Shown here piece by piece: positions 9,407 to 17,874 of a stretch of DNA of 64,000 nucleotides. The position numbers and the translations under genes were made by a program. The notes beneath the pieces are model-generated. The model searched no databases and was not told the origin of the DNA. It saw only the letters and a list, made by a program, of their open reading frames with translations. Where the stretch lies: positions 812,501 to 876,500 of the forward strand of contig NZ_CP120717.1 of assembly GCF_032883915.1 (NCBI RefSeq). The letters run 5' to 3'. Source of the DNA: Endozoicomonas sp. 8E. GTDB lineage: Bacteria; Pseudomonadota; Gammaproteobacteria; Pseudomonadales; Endozoicomonadaceae. Within the stretch, counting starts at the first letter, position 1, and the number at the start of each line of letters is the position of its first letter.

Positions 9407-9964
9407 TTAAGAGCAAGTTTTGCGAGCAAAGAGATAAGGAAACAACTTTAATTTCTCATCGGCTGTCAGGTTATTCATCTGTCTGATATTTCTATCGGGA
9501 ATACCATCGGGATCCGGGTGGCTGGCCAGAGCCTTTTCAAGACTGTCTTCCCGGATAATATGCAGAAGAGGGTAGGGCGAACGGTTGGTCAGGTTCTCAT
9601 CATCTTCCGGGTCGGTGCCGGCAAAGCAATAGTTTGGATGAAAACTGGCTACCTGGAACTGACCTTCCCAGTGGAAGCCGCGAAGCAGGGCGTCCACATG
9701 ATGTAGAAACTGGTTGTAGTCATCAAAATCCTGAAGCATGTCCGGAATGACAATCAGGGTGGTTTCCAGTTCACTGGCTGGTGTTTCGGCAGCCAGCGTC
9801 AGTTCAGACTGCAACGTCTCCAGCAGGGCTTCTTCCGAGGTATCCCTTGAGAGAGTGATACGAATCTGGTTGTGCTGCTCTGGCCAGGCCGCAAAGGGGC
9901 AGAGATCCAGGCCGATCACTACCTCTTTAAGCCATTGGCTGACTGCTTCAATCTCTTTACTCAT
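9407..9964 (-). CDS. DUF1415 family protein
   Basis: A 185-aa soluble protein with the DUF1415 pattern. The N-terminal WLKEVVIGLDLCPFA segment is followed by LIVIPDMLQDFDDYNQFL, WEGQFQVASFHPNYCFAGT, and NRSPYPLLHIIRE near residue 130. The full family length is present. Function is unknown. The conserved Cys/His-Pro and Asp-rich stretches could form a small-molecule site, but nothing in the neighbourhood names a substrate. Convergent with the peroxidase gene and divergent from rmuC. Confidence 0.85.
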   Translation of the reverse strand: MSKEIEAVSQWLKEVVIGLDLCPFAAWPEQHNQIRITLSRDTSEEALLETLQSELTLAAETPASELETTLIVIPDMLQDFDDYNQFLHHVDALLRGFHWEGQFQVASFHPNYCFAGTDPEDDENLTNRSPYPLLHIIREDSLEKALASHPDPDGIPDRNIRQMNNLTADEKLKLFPYLFARKTCS

Positions 9965-10124
9965 AAGGTGAAGTCCGGGTTAATGTGTAACGAAGTATGG
10001 CAGAAAGCATGTTTCTAAGCACAAAAGCGGCAGGGATAGGCAACAGTGCTGCGCTGTTGATTTCAGTAAAAATACCGTAATGTTCACCAGTAATTATCTA
10101 ACCTGTGCTGATGAGAGAGCGTGC

Positions 10125-11615
10125 ATGTCTGTAAGTGAAATGGCTGTGACCATTCTTTTGGTTCTGATCTGTTCCGGATTATCCTGGCTGTTTGCCAGAC
10201 AGAGAGCGTCTGCCGGATTGGCAAAGCTGACTGCACAAATGCAGCAGCAGGGTCACAGAATTTCTGAACTTGTCGCAGAGCAGGATCAGCATTTCAGTGT
10301 GAGAGACAGGCTGCAACAGGACAATCGTGACCTGCACATTATAAAAGGAAAGCTGGAAACTCTCTTGAGTAATGAAAAGCGAAGAGTTGAAGAAAAGGAA
10401 GAGCTGCTCAGGAAAGGCCTCCTTAAACAGCAGGATGATCAGGAGGCTCGGTTCAGTGCGGAAAAGCAGGTTCGGGAGCTGAAGGTCAGGTTGGAGGAGC
10501 AGCAGTTGCAAAATGAAAAGTCATTGCGGCAGCTCGAAGACAATAAACAGGCACTCAAGGAAGAATTTGGCAATCTGGCTAACGAGATTCTGGAAGCCAA
10601 GAGTCAATCAGTTTCACAGCAGCATCAGGCAGGTCTGGAAAACCTGCTAAAACCTTTTAAAGAACAACTGGGTGAGTTTCGAAACAAGGTCGAAGAAGCC
10701 AGAAAAGCGGATAACGAAGGTCGCGCTGCACTCAAACAACAGCTGGAGACCCTGCATAATCTGAACCAGAAGATCACCGATGAAGCAGGCAACCTTGCCA
10801 GAGCCCTTAAAGGTGACAAAAAGTTGCAGGGTAACTGGGGGGAATTACAGGTAGAAAAGATTCTGGAAAGCAGTGGCCTGATTAAAGGGCAGGAGTACGA
10901 GCGGGAAGCCAATTTCAAGGATGAAGAAGGCCAGAACAAGCGGCCTGACTTTATCGTCTATCTACCGGAACAAAAGCATCTGATCATTGACTCCAAAGTT
11001 TCGCTGGTGGACTACCTGAGTTATGTCAATGCCGAAACCGATGCTGAGCGTGAAGCTGCACTGAAGCGACATATACAAAGTATCCGGAATCACATCCGAA
11101 GTCTTAACGAAAAAGATTATCCCTCGCTGCCAGAGGTTAAAGCTCCTGACTTCGTCTTTATGTTCATGCCTGTTGAACCCGCATTCATGGTGGCCTTCCA
11201 GCATGACCAACAACTATTCAATGAGGCTTTTGAGAAGCGTATTGTGGTTGTGACACCCACCACGCTGCTGGCCACGCTCAGGACAGTGTCTAACCTCTGG
11301 ACGATAGAAAGACAGAATGCCAATGCCCGAAAACTGGCTGACAAGGCTCGTCAGGTGTACGACAAGCTTCGTGTTTTTGTTGAAAAGATGGAAAAGCTGG
11401 ATCAACAATTGACCAGTGCCAGAAGCACTTATGATGACGCTATGGGAACCTTGAAGCATGGTCGGGGGAATCTGATATCTCAGGCGGATCAGTTCTTAAC
11501 CCTGGGGGTGCGTGTTAAAAAAGAGTTGCCCAGACAGACGCTGGAAACAGCTGACCTGGGAAGCGATATAGTCATCGAGTCTGATCAGCAATCTATTCAG
11601 GGTGATGAAGTTTGA
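10125..11615 (+). CDS. rmuC: DNA recombination protein RmuC
   Basis: A 496-aa RmuC, close to the E. coli length (475). One N-terminal membrane anchor (about residues 5-23) is followed by a long Glu/Gln/Lys-rich coiled coil to about residue 200. The RmuC domain, a predicted PD-(D/E)xK nuclease fold, contains GNWGELQVEKIL, RPDFIVYLP and LIIDSKVSLVDY. RmuC limits recombination at inverted repeats in E. coli. The start is placed at ATG 10125 rather than 10080, because GAGAG precedes it and the anchor then begins normally. The 3' end overlaps the convergent LysR gene by 19 nt. Confidence 0.9.
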   Translation: MSVSEMAVTILLVLICSGLSWLFARQRASAGLAKLTAQMQQQGHRISELVAEQDQHFSVRDRLQQDNRDLHIIKGKLETLLSNEKRRVEEKEELLRKGLLKQQDDQEARFSAEKQVRELKVRLEEQQLQNEKSLRQLEDNKQALKEEFGNLANEILEAKSQSVSQQHQAGLENLLKPFKEQLGEFRNKVEEARKADNEGRAALKQQLETLHNLNQKITDEAGNLARALKGDKKLQGNWGELQVEKILESSGLIKGQEYEREANFKDEEGQNKRPDFIVYLPEQKHLIIDSKVSLVDYLSYVNAETDAEREAALKRHIQSIRNHIRSLNEKDYPSLPEVKAPDFVFMFMPVEPAFMVAFQHDQQLFNEAFEKRIVVVTPTTLLATLRTVSNLWTIERQNANARKLADKARQVYDKLRVFVEKMEKLDQQLTSARSTYDDAMGTLKHGRGNLISQADQFLTLGVRVKKELPRQTLETADLGSDIVIESDQQSIQGDEV

Positions 11616-12517
11616 TAAAACTGTTTATCGGTTTTCTGCATCGACACTGGATTCGAAAAAAGCGTTTCCTGGATAAACTGGAATCTGGAAGGGAGTAGCC
11701 GGTGCTTTTTAAAAACCCGGTAGATTGTTTCATAAGCAGGTTGAGGCAGCGTGACAACCTTGATTCTTTCAGGAAAAGCGTAAGATCTGACGGCTGATTC
11801 AGGCAGCACCGTAAACCCCAGTCCCGCTGCTACCGGTTCAAGTATCAGGTTAATCTGGTTGATGTAGCCTTGGGCAGGGAAGTCAGAGATGCCCCTGAAG
11901 GCGTCAGGAAAATTTTCCTGAAGCAGCAGGCTGGCATGATGTTCTGCGTCCGGGTGATGAATCATGCCCAGTGTCTGCAACTGTTCATATTCCTGAAGTT
12001 GGAAGTTTGCAGGCACGACCAGACAGACTTGTTCAGTCATGACAGATTCAGCTTCCAGGCTGCTGGATTCCGGCTTCTGGCTCATATACCCACAGTCCAG
12101 ATGGTTGTTCAGCAATTCAGATTCAATCCGGTGGTTCGGGGCAATCTCAAAAAATATTTTCAGGCCAGGGTATTTTTTCTGGGCGTTGATGAGTTTCGGG
12201 TAAAGAGCCAGACCCAGAGCCCCGGGTGAAGATAGACGACATAAGCCGGAATGGGGGTCGTCCTTGTTCAGAGTCTCCCTCAGGTTTTCTTCACCTTCAA
12301 GTATTTTAAGGGCAAAGCGATACACCATTTCACCGGATGGAGTCAGCTCAAAGTGTTTGCCCTGGCGGTTGATCAGACTTGTCTGATAGTGACTTTCCAG
12401 CTTTTTAATGTGCTGGCTGACTCCGGGTTGGGTCATAGCCAGAAGGTCTGCGGTTCGGGTAAAGTGGCCCTGTTCGGTCAGAGTGATGAAGGTTCTCAGC
12501 CAGGCGGGATTTACCAT
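11597..12517 (-). CDS. LysR-family transcriptional regulator
   Basis: A 306-aa LysR regulator. The N-terminal winged helix-turn-helix (residues 1-60, FTRTADLLAMTQPGVSQHI) is followed by a substrate-binding domain of two alpha/beta lobes. It is divergent from the VOC-family gene across a 99-nt AT-rich spacer, the classical arrangement for a LysR protein controlling its neighbour and itself. The effector cannot be read from sequence. Confidence 0.9.
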   Translation of the reverse strand: MVNPAWLRTFITLTEQGHFTRTADLLAMTQPGVSQHIKKLESHYQTSLINRQGKHFELTPSGEMVYRFALKILEGEENLRETLNKDDPHSGLCRLSSPGALGLALYPKLINAQKKYPGLKIFFEIAPNHRIESELLNNHLDCGYMSQKPESSSLEAESVMTEQVCLVVPANFQLQEYEQLQTLGMIHHPDAEHHASLLLQENFPDAFRGISDFPAQGYINQINLILEPVAAGLGFTVLPESAVRSYAFPERIKVVTLPQPAYETIYRVFKKHRLLPSRFQFIQETLFSNPVSMQKTDKQFYQTSSP

Positions 12518-12616
12518 AATAAAATATTATCAAAAATATCATAAATGATAATTTTATGTTTTTTGGTGAGCTTTTTAAACTGCAGCCATTGATGAAAAAC
12601 GGATGGAGTTTATTCA

Positions 12617-13126
12617 ATGTCTAATACAGTTTACCCTCGTACCTTTTCCCACATAGGTATCTCAGTGCCGGATCTGGAGAAAGCCGTTAAGTTCTACACC
12701 GAAGTGCTGGGCTGGTACCTGATTATGGAGCCCACTGAGATTGTAGAAGATGATAGTGCTATTGGAGTCATGTGTACTGATGTTTTTGGTCCTGAGTGGG
12801 GATCATTCCGTATCGCTCACCTGTCAACAGGCGACAGAATCGGTGTAGAGCTTTTCGAATTCAAGAACTACGAAGAGCGCGACAATAACTTTGAATACTG
12901 GAAACCCGGTGTCTTTCACTTCTGTGTTCAGGACCCGGATGTTGAAGGTCTGGCAGATAAAATCGTTGCCGCAGGTGGTAAGCAGCGCATGCCGGTAAGA
13001 TACTACTACCCGGACGAAAAGCCCTATCGCATGGTTTATATGGAAGACCCGTTCGGCAATATTCTGGAAATCTACAGCCACAGCTACGAGCTTATATACT
13101 CTTCCGGTGCTTACACCAAGAGCTGA
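12617..13126 (+). CDS. VOC/glyoxalase-family protein
   Basis: A 169-aa vicinal-oxygen-chelate protein built of two beta-alpha-beta-beta-beta modules. Metal-ligand candidates are His in FSHIGISV (about residue 12), Glu in IGVELFEF, His in GVFHFCVQD, and Glu in DPFGNILEIY. This set is typical of glyoxalase I or extradiol-dioxygenase-like enzymes. The reaction is unknown: it could be an isomerase, a dioxygenase or a lyase of a glutathione adduct. It is probably the target of the divergent LysR regulator. Confidence 0.8.
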   Translation: MSNTVYPRTFSHIGISVPDLEKAVKFYTEVLGWYLIMEPTEIVEDDSAIGVMCTDVFGPEWGSFRIAHLSTGDRIGVELFEFKNYEERDNNFEYWKPGVFHFCVQDPDVEGLADKIVAAGGKQRMPVRYYYPDEKPYRMVYMEDPFGNILEIYSHSYELIYSSGAYTKS

Positions 13127-13156
13127 CGTTGGGTTCACTGCTTCTGATTTTTTTAG

Positions 13157-13201
13157 CCGGTAAAGAATAATCTGCCCAAGGATCTGATTATTTTTTACCG
13201 G
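13157..13201 (+). terminator. Hairpin after the VOC gene
   Basis: CCGGTAAAGAATAATC and GATTATTTTTTACCGG form a 16-bp stem with one G-T pair, 31 nt after the VOC stop. The stem itself is A/T-rich and no long T tail follows. Confidence 0.6.
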
Positions 13202-13330
13202 GTCAAGATTGGGCCGAAAAGTTAATATGATGACTGTCGAGTTGTTATAGATGACCTGCCTGAGATGATTGGTGTCCTGTGGTCTGCAGCCGTTTAATAG
13301 ACCAGAAGTCCCGGTTTATGGAGTGAAGCA

Positions 13331-14164
13331 ATGAAAAATGTACTGATTACCGGCTGTTCATCCGGTATTGGTCTGGCGTTGGCCCTGGAGTTGGATCAGA
13401 GGGGGTATAAAGTCTGGGCTACAGCAAGAAAGCTGGAATCAATCAAACATCTGTCAGATAGAAGTATCAGGACAGCAGAGCTGGATGTTACCGATGAAAA
13501 TCAGGTTGGCAGGATACTGAAAGAGATTCAGGAAGAAGAGGGTAAGCTGGATGTTCTGATCAATAATGCAGGCTATGGCGGAATGGGAGCAGTGGCTGAA
13601 TTACCCAGAGAAGAACTTCTGAAGCAATTTGAGACCAATGTATTTGCACCGGTGTTGTTAGCCAATAAAGTTATCAAGAAAATGTGTACTAATAAGGAAG
13701 GAACAATCATTAATATTGGCAGTGTTTCAGGAGAAGTTACCACGCCCTTCTCAGGGCTTTACTGCGCTTCAAAAGCTGCCTTCAACGCCTTTTCCGATGC
13801 TATGAGGATGGAGCTTCAGCCGTTTGGCATAAGAGTTCTGACCGTATTGCCCGGAGCGATTAAATCCCGTTTTGCAGAGAATGCCAATGAAGCTCTTGAC
13901 CGGGTTTTTTCTGAAGACTCCCTGTATTTTCCTATCGAAGAGGGAGTCAGAGCTCGAGCGAATGCCTCTCAGGATAGGCCCACCCCTGCCAAAAAAGTAG
14001 CATCAGAGATTGCTTCATGGCTGGAGTCATCAAACCAGCAGGGCATTTTAAGAGTGGGCAATGGCAGTTGGGCGCTGCCCGGGCTCAAAAGATGTCTGCC
14101 TGTTTCATGGTTTGAGGCTATTCTCAGACGCAAGTTCGGACTTAGCCGTTTAACAGTTAGGTAA
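13331..14164 (+). CDS. Short-chain dehydrogenase/reductase
   Basis: A 277-aa classical SDR with a Rossmann fold. The NADP(H)-binding TGCSSGIG is near residues 7-14 and NNAG near residue 83. The catalytic triad lies in IINIGSVSG (Ser) and YCASKAAF (Tyr-x-x-x-Lys). It resembles the SDR group of retinol/steroid dehydrogenase-like oxidoreductases, but the substrate is not predictable. It is a single transcription unit preceded by GGAGTG. Confidence 0.9.
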   Translation: MKNVLITGCSSGIGLALALELDQRGYKVWATARKLESIKHLSDRSIRTAELDVTDENQVGRILKEIQEEEGKLDVLINNAGYGGMGAVAELPREELLKQFETNVFAPVLLANKVIKKMCTNKEGTIINIGSVSGEVTTPFSGLYCASKAAFNAFSDAMRMELQPFGIRVLTVLPGAIKSRFAENANEALDRVFSEDSLYFPIEEGVRARANASQDRPTPAKKVASEIASWLESSNQQGILRVGNGSWALPGLKRCLPVSWFEAILRRKFGLSRLTVR

Positions 14165-14199
14165 TTGCCCTAAAAGTAGGAAAAAAGTGCATTTTGGCT

Positions 14200-14226
14200 T
14201 TGCCTTTCAGACGGTCCTGCTATAAA
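14200..14226 (+). promoter_or_regulatory. Promoter for the tRNA pair
   Basis: TTGCCT and TATAAA lie 15 nt apart and are followed by a GC-rich stretch, about 40 nt before tRNA-Ser. GC-rich discriminators are usual at stable-RNA promoters. Confidence 0.5.
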
Positions 14227-14267
14227 GTACGGCTCCGTTCGCAGCAACAGATGCGGACGACGACAAT

Positions 14268-14355
14268 GGTGAGGTGTCCGAGTGGCCGAAGGAGCACGCC
14301 TGGAAAGTGTGTATACGGAAACGTATCGAGGGTTCGAATCCCTCCCTCACCGCCA
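14268..14355 (+). tRNA. serX: tRNA-Ser (anticodon GGA)
   Basis: A class II tRNA with a long variable arm. The acceptor GGTGAGG pairs with CCTCACC, the T arm is GGTTCGAATCC, the anticodon loop is CTGGAAA and CCA is encoded. It is nearly identical to E. coli tRNA-Ser(GGA). The gene symbol follows E. coli usage. Confidence 0.95.
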
Positions 14356-14374
14356 GTGAACAATTTAGTATTAC

Positions 14375-14451
14375 GCGCTCGTAGCTCAGCTGGATAGAGT
14401 ACCTGGCTACGAACCAGGCGGTCGTAGGTTCGAATCCTACCGAGCGCGCCA
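14375..14451 (+). tRNA. tRNA-Arg (anticodon ACG)
   Basis: A cloverleaf with acceptor GCGCTCG/CGAGCGC, D arm GCTCAGCTGGATAGAGT, anticodon loop CTACGAA, T arm GGTTCGAATCC and encoded CCA. It lies 19 nt after tRNA-Ser, probably one transcript. The prophage starts a few hundred bases downstream, but no copy of the tRNA 3' end was found at the far side within the window. Confidence 0.95.
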
Positions 14452-14456
14452 TCTTC

Positions 14457-14486
14457 AGAAAGCCCTATTTTTATAGGGCTTTTTGT
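14457..14486 (+). terminator. Rho-independent terminator after the tRNA pair
   Basis: AAAGCCCTA and TAGGGCTTT form a stem with a short T-rich loop, and a TTTTT tail follows. Confidence 0.9.
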
Positions 14487-14828
14487 CGTTTTGGGGGGTG
14501 GTTTTTTCTTGCCCTCTGTCTGTTTTATAGTCTTCCGATGTCTTATAACTGGGTACTTGGAAAATTCTTAAAAAAGCCGATTTTTGGCCATTTTTGGGCC
14601 GTTTTTTCTCTCTCCTCTCTGAATAACGTACTTCGGCCACTTTGAAGTACGTTACTTGATTTCCCCTTTATAATCAGTTGGTTGCCGGTGGTTTTTGGCT
14701 ATTCAAACGGTTGTTTAGTTTGCACTTTTGTAGCGGTATGCGCAGGGAACCATCAGCGAACTTTGGCGAAGTGATTTCTTTATTTGTTATGCTCTGTTTC
14801 CCTTCATTTGTATTGAGAGACTTTAATC
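14487..14828. other. Non-coding stretch between tRNAs and prophage genes
   Basis: No credible gene. A perfect 11-bp inverted repeat (TAACGTACTTC at 14624-14634, complement at 14644-14654) with a 9-nt loop is the only clear structure. The left attachment site may lie here, but without a matching right end it cannot be defined. The AT-rich stretch just before 14829 can serve as a promoter. Confidence 0.5.
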
Positions 14829-15242
14829 ATGTGTGCCTGGCATTTTGATCCACATCACGGGGGAACAAAGATTCCAGACTCAATAAAGAGTCAGGTTCAG
14901 CAGCGGGTGACTGGCTATGCCAATAAGCACTATAGCGGTAAGTTTTCCCGGCTGGGTTTTCGGTTTAAAAGCCAGTTCTGCTATATCGATGCTTATACAG
15001 AACCTTCAGTCCCGGAGAGCTTTGATGAAGAACGGTTTGGCATCAGCCGGGAAGATTATATAGAACGGCTGAGAACTACACCGACCCACTTGTGCAGGAT
15101 TCGTTATTTCGGTGGGGATAAATGGAGTATGGCTTTCTTTACCTACAGCAATGAAAAATATACTCCAAGCTACTTTGTTACAGGGCAAGAGACGGGTACT
15201 CCAGAGGAGGCTTTTGAAGCATCGGCCATTTACCTGAATTAA
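14829..15242 (+). CDS. Conserved hypothetical protein
   Basis: A 137-aa protein with no recognised domain. It is rich in aromatic residues and His (MCAWHFDPHHGG at the start, then FRFKSQFCYIDAY and RIRYFGGDKWSMAFFTYS). It reads as a small beta-rich soluble protein. The 3' end overlaps the convergent gene to its right by 4 nt. Depending on where the attachment site lies, it is either the last host gene or the first element gene. Confidence 0.6.
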   Translation: MCAWHFDPHHGGTKIPDSIKSQVQQRVTGYANKHYSGKFSRLGFRFKSQFCYIDAYTEPSVPESFDEERFGISREDYIERLRTTPTHLCRIRYFGGDKWSMAFFTYSNEKYTPSYFVTGQETGTPEEAFEASAIYLN

Positions 15243-15664
15243 TCTTCCGGTATCCCCAAAGCTTTCTTCTGCTCAGACCAGAGCAGGGGAAAGGGCTTCA
15301 TAAAGTCGGCCAGAGTCAGTCCTCCCAAACTTCTGCCATCAATGATGGCCTCCTGAATCTCTGGCGACAGGGTGGTGAGTCGAAGGATTCGAGACGCGTA
15401 GCTGACACTGGTAATCCCTTCTTTCTGAGCCAGTGTTTTCAGGTGCTGCTCTTTGCCAGATTCCAATGCCTTCAACCAACGATGGGCCCTGACCAGAGCA
15501 TTCCTCAAAGCCGGATCGACCTCTTCCAGTGCCGGACGACCATCCGGGGTGGTGATCTGGCTCTTGCCCTTGCGGTTGATGAACTTGATGGGGATGTGCA
15601 CCAGAATGCAGTTCTCGTCTTCGAGATAGGTGCGGGTCGCCTTGCCGGTTACTTTTATGGCCAT
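15239..15664 (-). CDS. Putative HTH protein of the integration operon
   Basis: A 141-aa protein. The N-terminal half is beta-rich, and the centre (about residues 60-115) has a helix-turn-helix-like run: HLKTLAQKEGITSVSYASRI then LTTLSPEIQEAIIDGR. This resembles the ParB/KorB-type HTH found in recombinase-linked proteins. It overlaps the recombinase end by 10 nt and is clearly translated with it. It may act as a DNA-binding accessory or directionality factor; that role is inferred from position. Confidence 0.65.
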   Translation of the reverse strand: MAIKVTGKATRTYLEDENCILVHIPIKFINRKGKSQITTPDGRPALEEVDPALRNALVRAHRWLKALESGKEQHLKTLAQKEGITSVSYASRILRLTTLSPEIQEAIIDGRSLGGLTLADFMKPFPLLWSEQKKALGIPED

Positions 15665-17016
15665 GTCACTTCTCCTTGTAACTCATTGGTAATGTTGGGT
15701 ATCCCTTCCTGATGGAAGCGAATCTCAATGCCCTGCTGGTGGACGTCTATACGACTGACCAGTAGTTTCATTAAACGGCGCTGTTCTTCCGGGAACAGCA
15801 GGTTCCAGATGTCCGACAGATCATTCAGGGCTTCTCGAACCTGATCTTCATTGAACGTGTCCTGATCCGTCAGCATCTGCCAGGTGGTGAAAATGATCTC
15901 CGGTTGCTTGAGTAAATCCCGAAGATGCTCGACTACCAGAAACTCAATCTCTCTGGCTGGCAGGGTAGGCAGGGGTGAGTGTTTATGACCATGCTTCCGG
16001 GCCGTGCTGCTGACGTAGTAGCGGTGCAGTTTGCCCTTGCTGCGGCTGGCCGTGGGTATCAGGGCTTCCTGCTCCGGTCCGAACAGAAAACCCCGCAGAA
16101 AGGAACGTGTGTTGCGGTGTCGGCTGTCTGTCTGCCGGGTCGAGCTGTTGCCCTGGAGAATGGTTTCGACCTGCTCCCAGACGTCGGGTTTGATAAGGGC
16201 TTTATGCTCACCCGGATACCATTCTCCCTTGTGGCCGATCTCACCTTTATAGAGGCGGCTCTTCAACAGCTTGTAGATGGCGGTGCGAGTGAACTTTTTG
16301 CTACCGGCGACTTGGCCACCCTTGCGCGGCAGTCGTTTGGTTCGAAAGCCCATCTCATTAATCCGTTCAGCGGTTTCAATCTGAGAGCGGGTTTCAATAA
16401 AAGTCTTGAAGATCTCCCGGATAATTACTGCTTCCCCCTCATTAGGGATCAGCTTGCGATCCACCACGTCATAACCCAGCGGTGGCGTCCCACCCATCCA
16501 CTTGCCTTTCTTCTTGGAGAGCAGGAACTTGTCCCTGATTCGCTCGCCAGTCACCTCACGCTCAAACTGGGCAAAGGATAGGAGAATATTAAGCGTCAGT
16601 CGTCCCATGCTGCTGGTGGTATTGAACTGCTGGGTGACGGCGACAAATGACACCTGATGCTTGTCGAACACCTCCACCAGCCGGGCAAAGTCAGCCAGCG
16701 ACCTGGAGAGACGATCCACTTTATAAACCACCACTACATCAATCTTTCCGGCTTCCACATCTTTCATGAGACGTTGAAGCGCAGGCCGTTCCATGTTCCC
16801 TCCAGAAAAGCCGCCATCGTCGTATTCGTCCGGCACCAGAATCCAGCCTTCCTGTTTCTGGGAGGTGATATAAGCTTCACCCGCTTCCCTTTGGGCGTGG
16901 AGTGAATTGAACTCCTGCTCCAGACCTTCTTCCGAAGACTTGCGGGTATAGACTGCACAGCGCTTGAGATCCTTAATCTTGCTTTTACTTCTGCCCATGG
17001 GTTTTTCCCCGCTCAT
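15655..17016 (-). CDS. Large serine recombinase (site-specific integrase)
   Basis: A 453-aa serine integrase. The N-terminal resolvase domain has the nucleophile Ser in AVYTRKSSEEG (about residues 21-31). It continues through VYKVDRLSRSL and ends with the long helix ILLSFAQFEREVTGERIRDK. A recombinase domain follows (PPLGYDVVDRKL, then ETAERINEMGF), then a DNA-contacting C-terminal region where the usual zinc-ribbon Cys are not evident. It should catalyse integration through a covalent Ser-DNA link and probably excision with a helper. GTG/ATG choice: ATG 17016 is preceded by GGGGAG and overlaps the DUF2924 gene. Shorter than many phage integrases (about 500-600 aa). Confidence 0.92.
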   Translation of the reverse strand: MSGEKPMGRSKSKIKDLKRCAVYTRKSSEEGLEQEFNSLHAQREAGEAYITSQKQEGWILVPDEYDDGGFSGGNMERPALQRLMKDVEAGKIDVVVVYKVDRLSRSLADFARLVEVFDKHQVSFVAVTQQFNTTSSMGRLTLNILLSFAQFEREVTGERIRDKFLLSKKKGKWMGGTPPLGYDVVDRKLIPNEGEAVIIREIFKTFIETRSQIETAERINEMGFRTKRLPRKGGQVAGSKKFTRTAIYKLLKSRLYKGEIGHKGEWYPGEHKALIKPDVWEQVETILQGNSSTRQTDSRHRNTRSFLRGFLFGPEQEALIPTASRSKGKLHRYYVSSTARKHGHKHSPLPTLPAREIEFLVVEHLRDLLKQPEIIFTTWQMLTDQDTFNEDQVREALNDLSDIWNLLFPEEQRRLMKLLVSRIDVHQQGIEIRFHQEGIPNITNELQGEVTWP

Positions 17017-17464
17017 GGCTGCTCCCCTTCAGTCCAAAGAACACCGGCCCCGACCAGTGACTTCCAGTAATCAGCTTGGCGATACCAGAAAGGCTCCGGT
17101 ATATCTGTCCGCGATACTCGAAACCTTCCCTGGTGACAATCACCTCGTGGGTTTCACCTTCATACTCCTTAACAATCCGGGTACCTGCGGGTGGCTTATT
17201 GACTCTGGCTTTGGGCACCGACTTGTCTTTAGCTGATGGCTTTTGCAGCCGTTGCAATCGATTCCTATGCTTCTCGGAAAGACTGCCCAGTTCCAGCTCT
17301 TGAACCCGAAAGGCCAATCTCTGTCGTAGCAGTCGTTTATTGAGCCTGGGGGCTTTGGTGCCATAGAGCTTTGGCCAGAGTTCCAGCAGTGCCTTGGTGG
17401 ACATCTTCTGAATGGCAGCTACCTTGGCCGCCAGACTTGACTGTTCAGATAATTCATTCTTCAT
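16985..17464 (-). CDS. DUF2924 domain protein
   Basis: A 159-aa protein matching DUF2924. A helical N-terminal part (LWPKLYGTKAPRLNKRLL) and a C-terminal beta part (GTRIVKEYEGETHEVIV, then SLSGIAKLITGSHWSGP) are both seen. This family is typically found directly upstream of serine recombinases in prophages, as here, and is thought to assist or regulate them, though its function is unproven. ATG 17464 is chosen because AGGAG precedes it by 7 nt. It overlaps the recombinase start by 32 nt. Confidence 0.85.
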   Translation of the reverse strand: MKNELSEQSSLAAKVAAIQKMSTKALLELWPKLYGTKAPRLNKRLLRQRLAFRVQELELGSLSEKHRNRLQRLQKPSAKDKSVPKARVNKPPAGTRIVKEYEGETHEVIVTREGFEYRGQIYRSLSGIAKLITGSHWSGPVFFGLKGSSHERGKTHGQK

Positions 17465-17657
17465 TGTTGGACTCCTGTCGTTGAACCGTATGAGACATAC
17501 AGGCTCTGGTTCCGGCATTAGTCCAGTTATCTTTCTCTCTTTCGGTGTTTTCCGGCTCCTGCTGCTTCATATGGCGACGTTCAATAGCGACAGCCAGAAT
17601 CTGGCAGATAGCCAGGGTATTGGGGTGCGGCTGATGGCTTGATAGGGTTTTGTTCAT
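17454..17657 (-). CDS. Small hypothetical protein, first gene of the integration operon
   Basis: A 67-aa hydrophilic protein of unknown function. ATG 17657 has GGGAG at a good distance, and the gene overlaps the chosen DUF2924 start by 11 nt, as in a translationally coupled operon. One His, two Cys and many Gln/Glu give no known motif. It might be a regulator of the operon. Confidence 0.5.
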   Translation of the reverse strand: MNKTLSSHQPHPNTLAICQILAVAIERRHMKQQEPENTEREKDNWTNAGTRACMSHTVQRQESNNEE

Positions 17658-17793
17658 GGTGGGCTCCCATCCCTGGGTGGTGCGGATTTATTGATTATTG
17701 TCGGAAGCTCTGAAGCCTTTGTAAAAGGGCAATTTGACCCCGTTTGTACCCTCCGATCTGCTATCTGTTATCCCTGTCTTTGAATGTACTCTA

Positions 17794-17822
17794 TTGACCG
17801 AATAGCTGATTATTTATACAGT
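17794..17822 (+). promoter_or_regulatory. Early promoter overlapped by a LexA-box-like site
   Basis: TTGACC (17794-17799) and TACAGT (17817-17822) lie 17 nt apart. CTG-N10-CAG (CTGATTATTTATACAG, 17806-17821) covers the -10 region and fits the gammaproteobacterial LexA pattern of an AT-rich centre. The first gene to its right begins at 17875 with AAGGAG. SOS-linked expression of the early genes is inferred. Confidence 0.55.
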
Positions 17823-17874
17823 GTTTAATCCGTACGAAGTTAAGGGTTAACTCACGCCATGGCAAGGAGCCAGT

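Noticed and set aside
14375-14451. tRNA-Arg as attachment site of the prophage
   Set aside because: No copy of the 3' end of the tRNA is found at the right side in this window, and serine recombinases often use other targets.
14455-14640. 61-aa minus-strand frame after tRNA-Arg
   Set aside because: It runs through the tRNA terminator and a T-rich region. Its Lys-rich translation reflects base composition.
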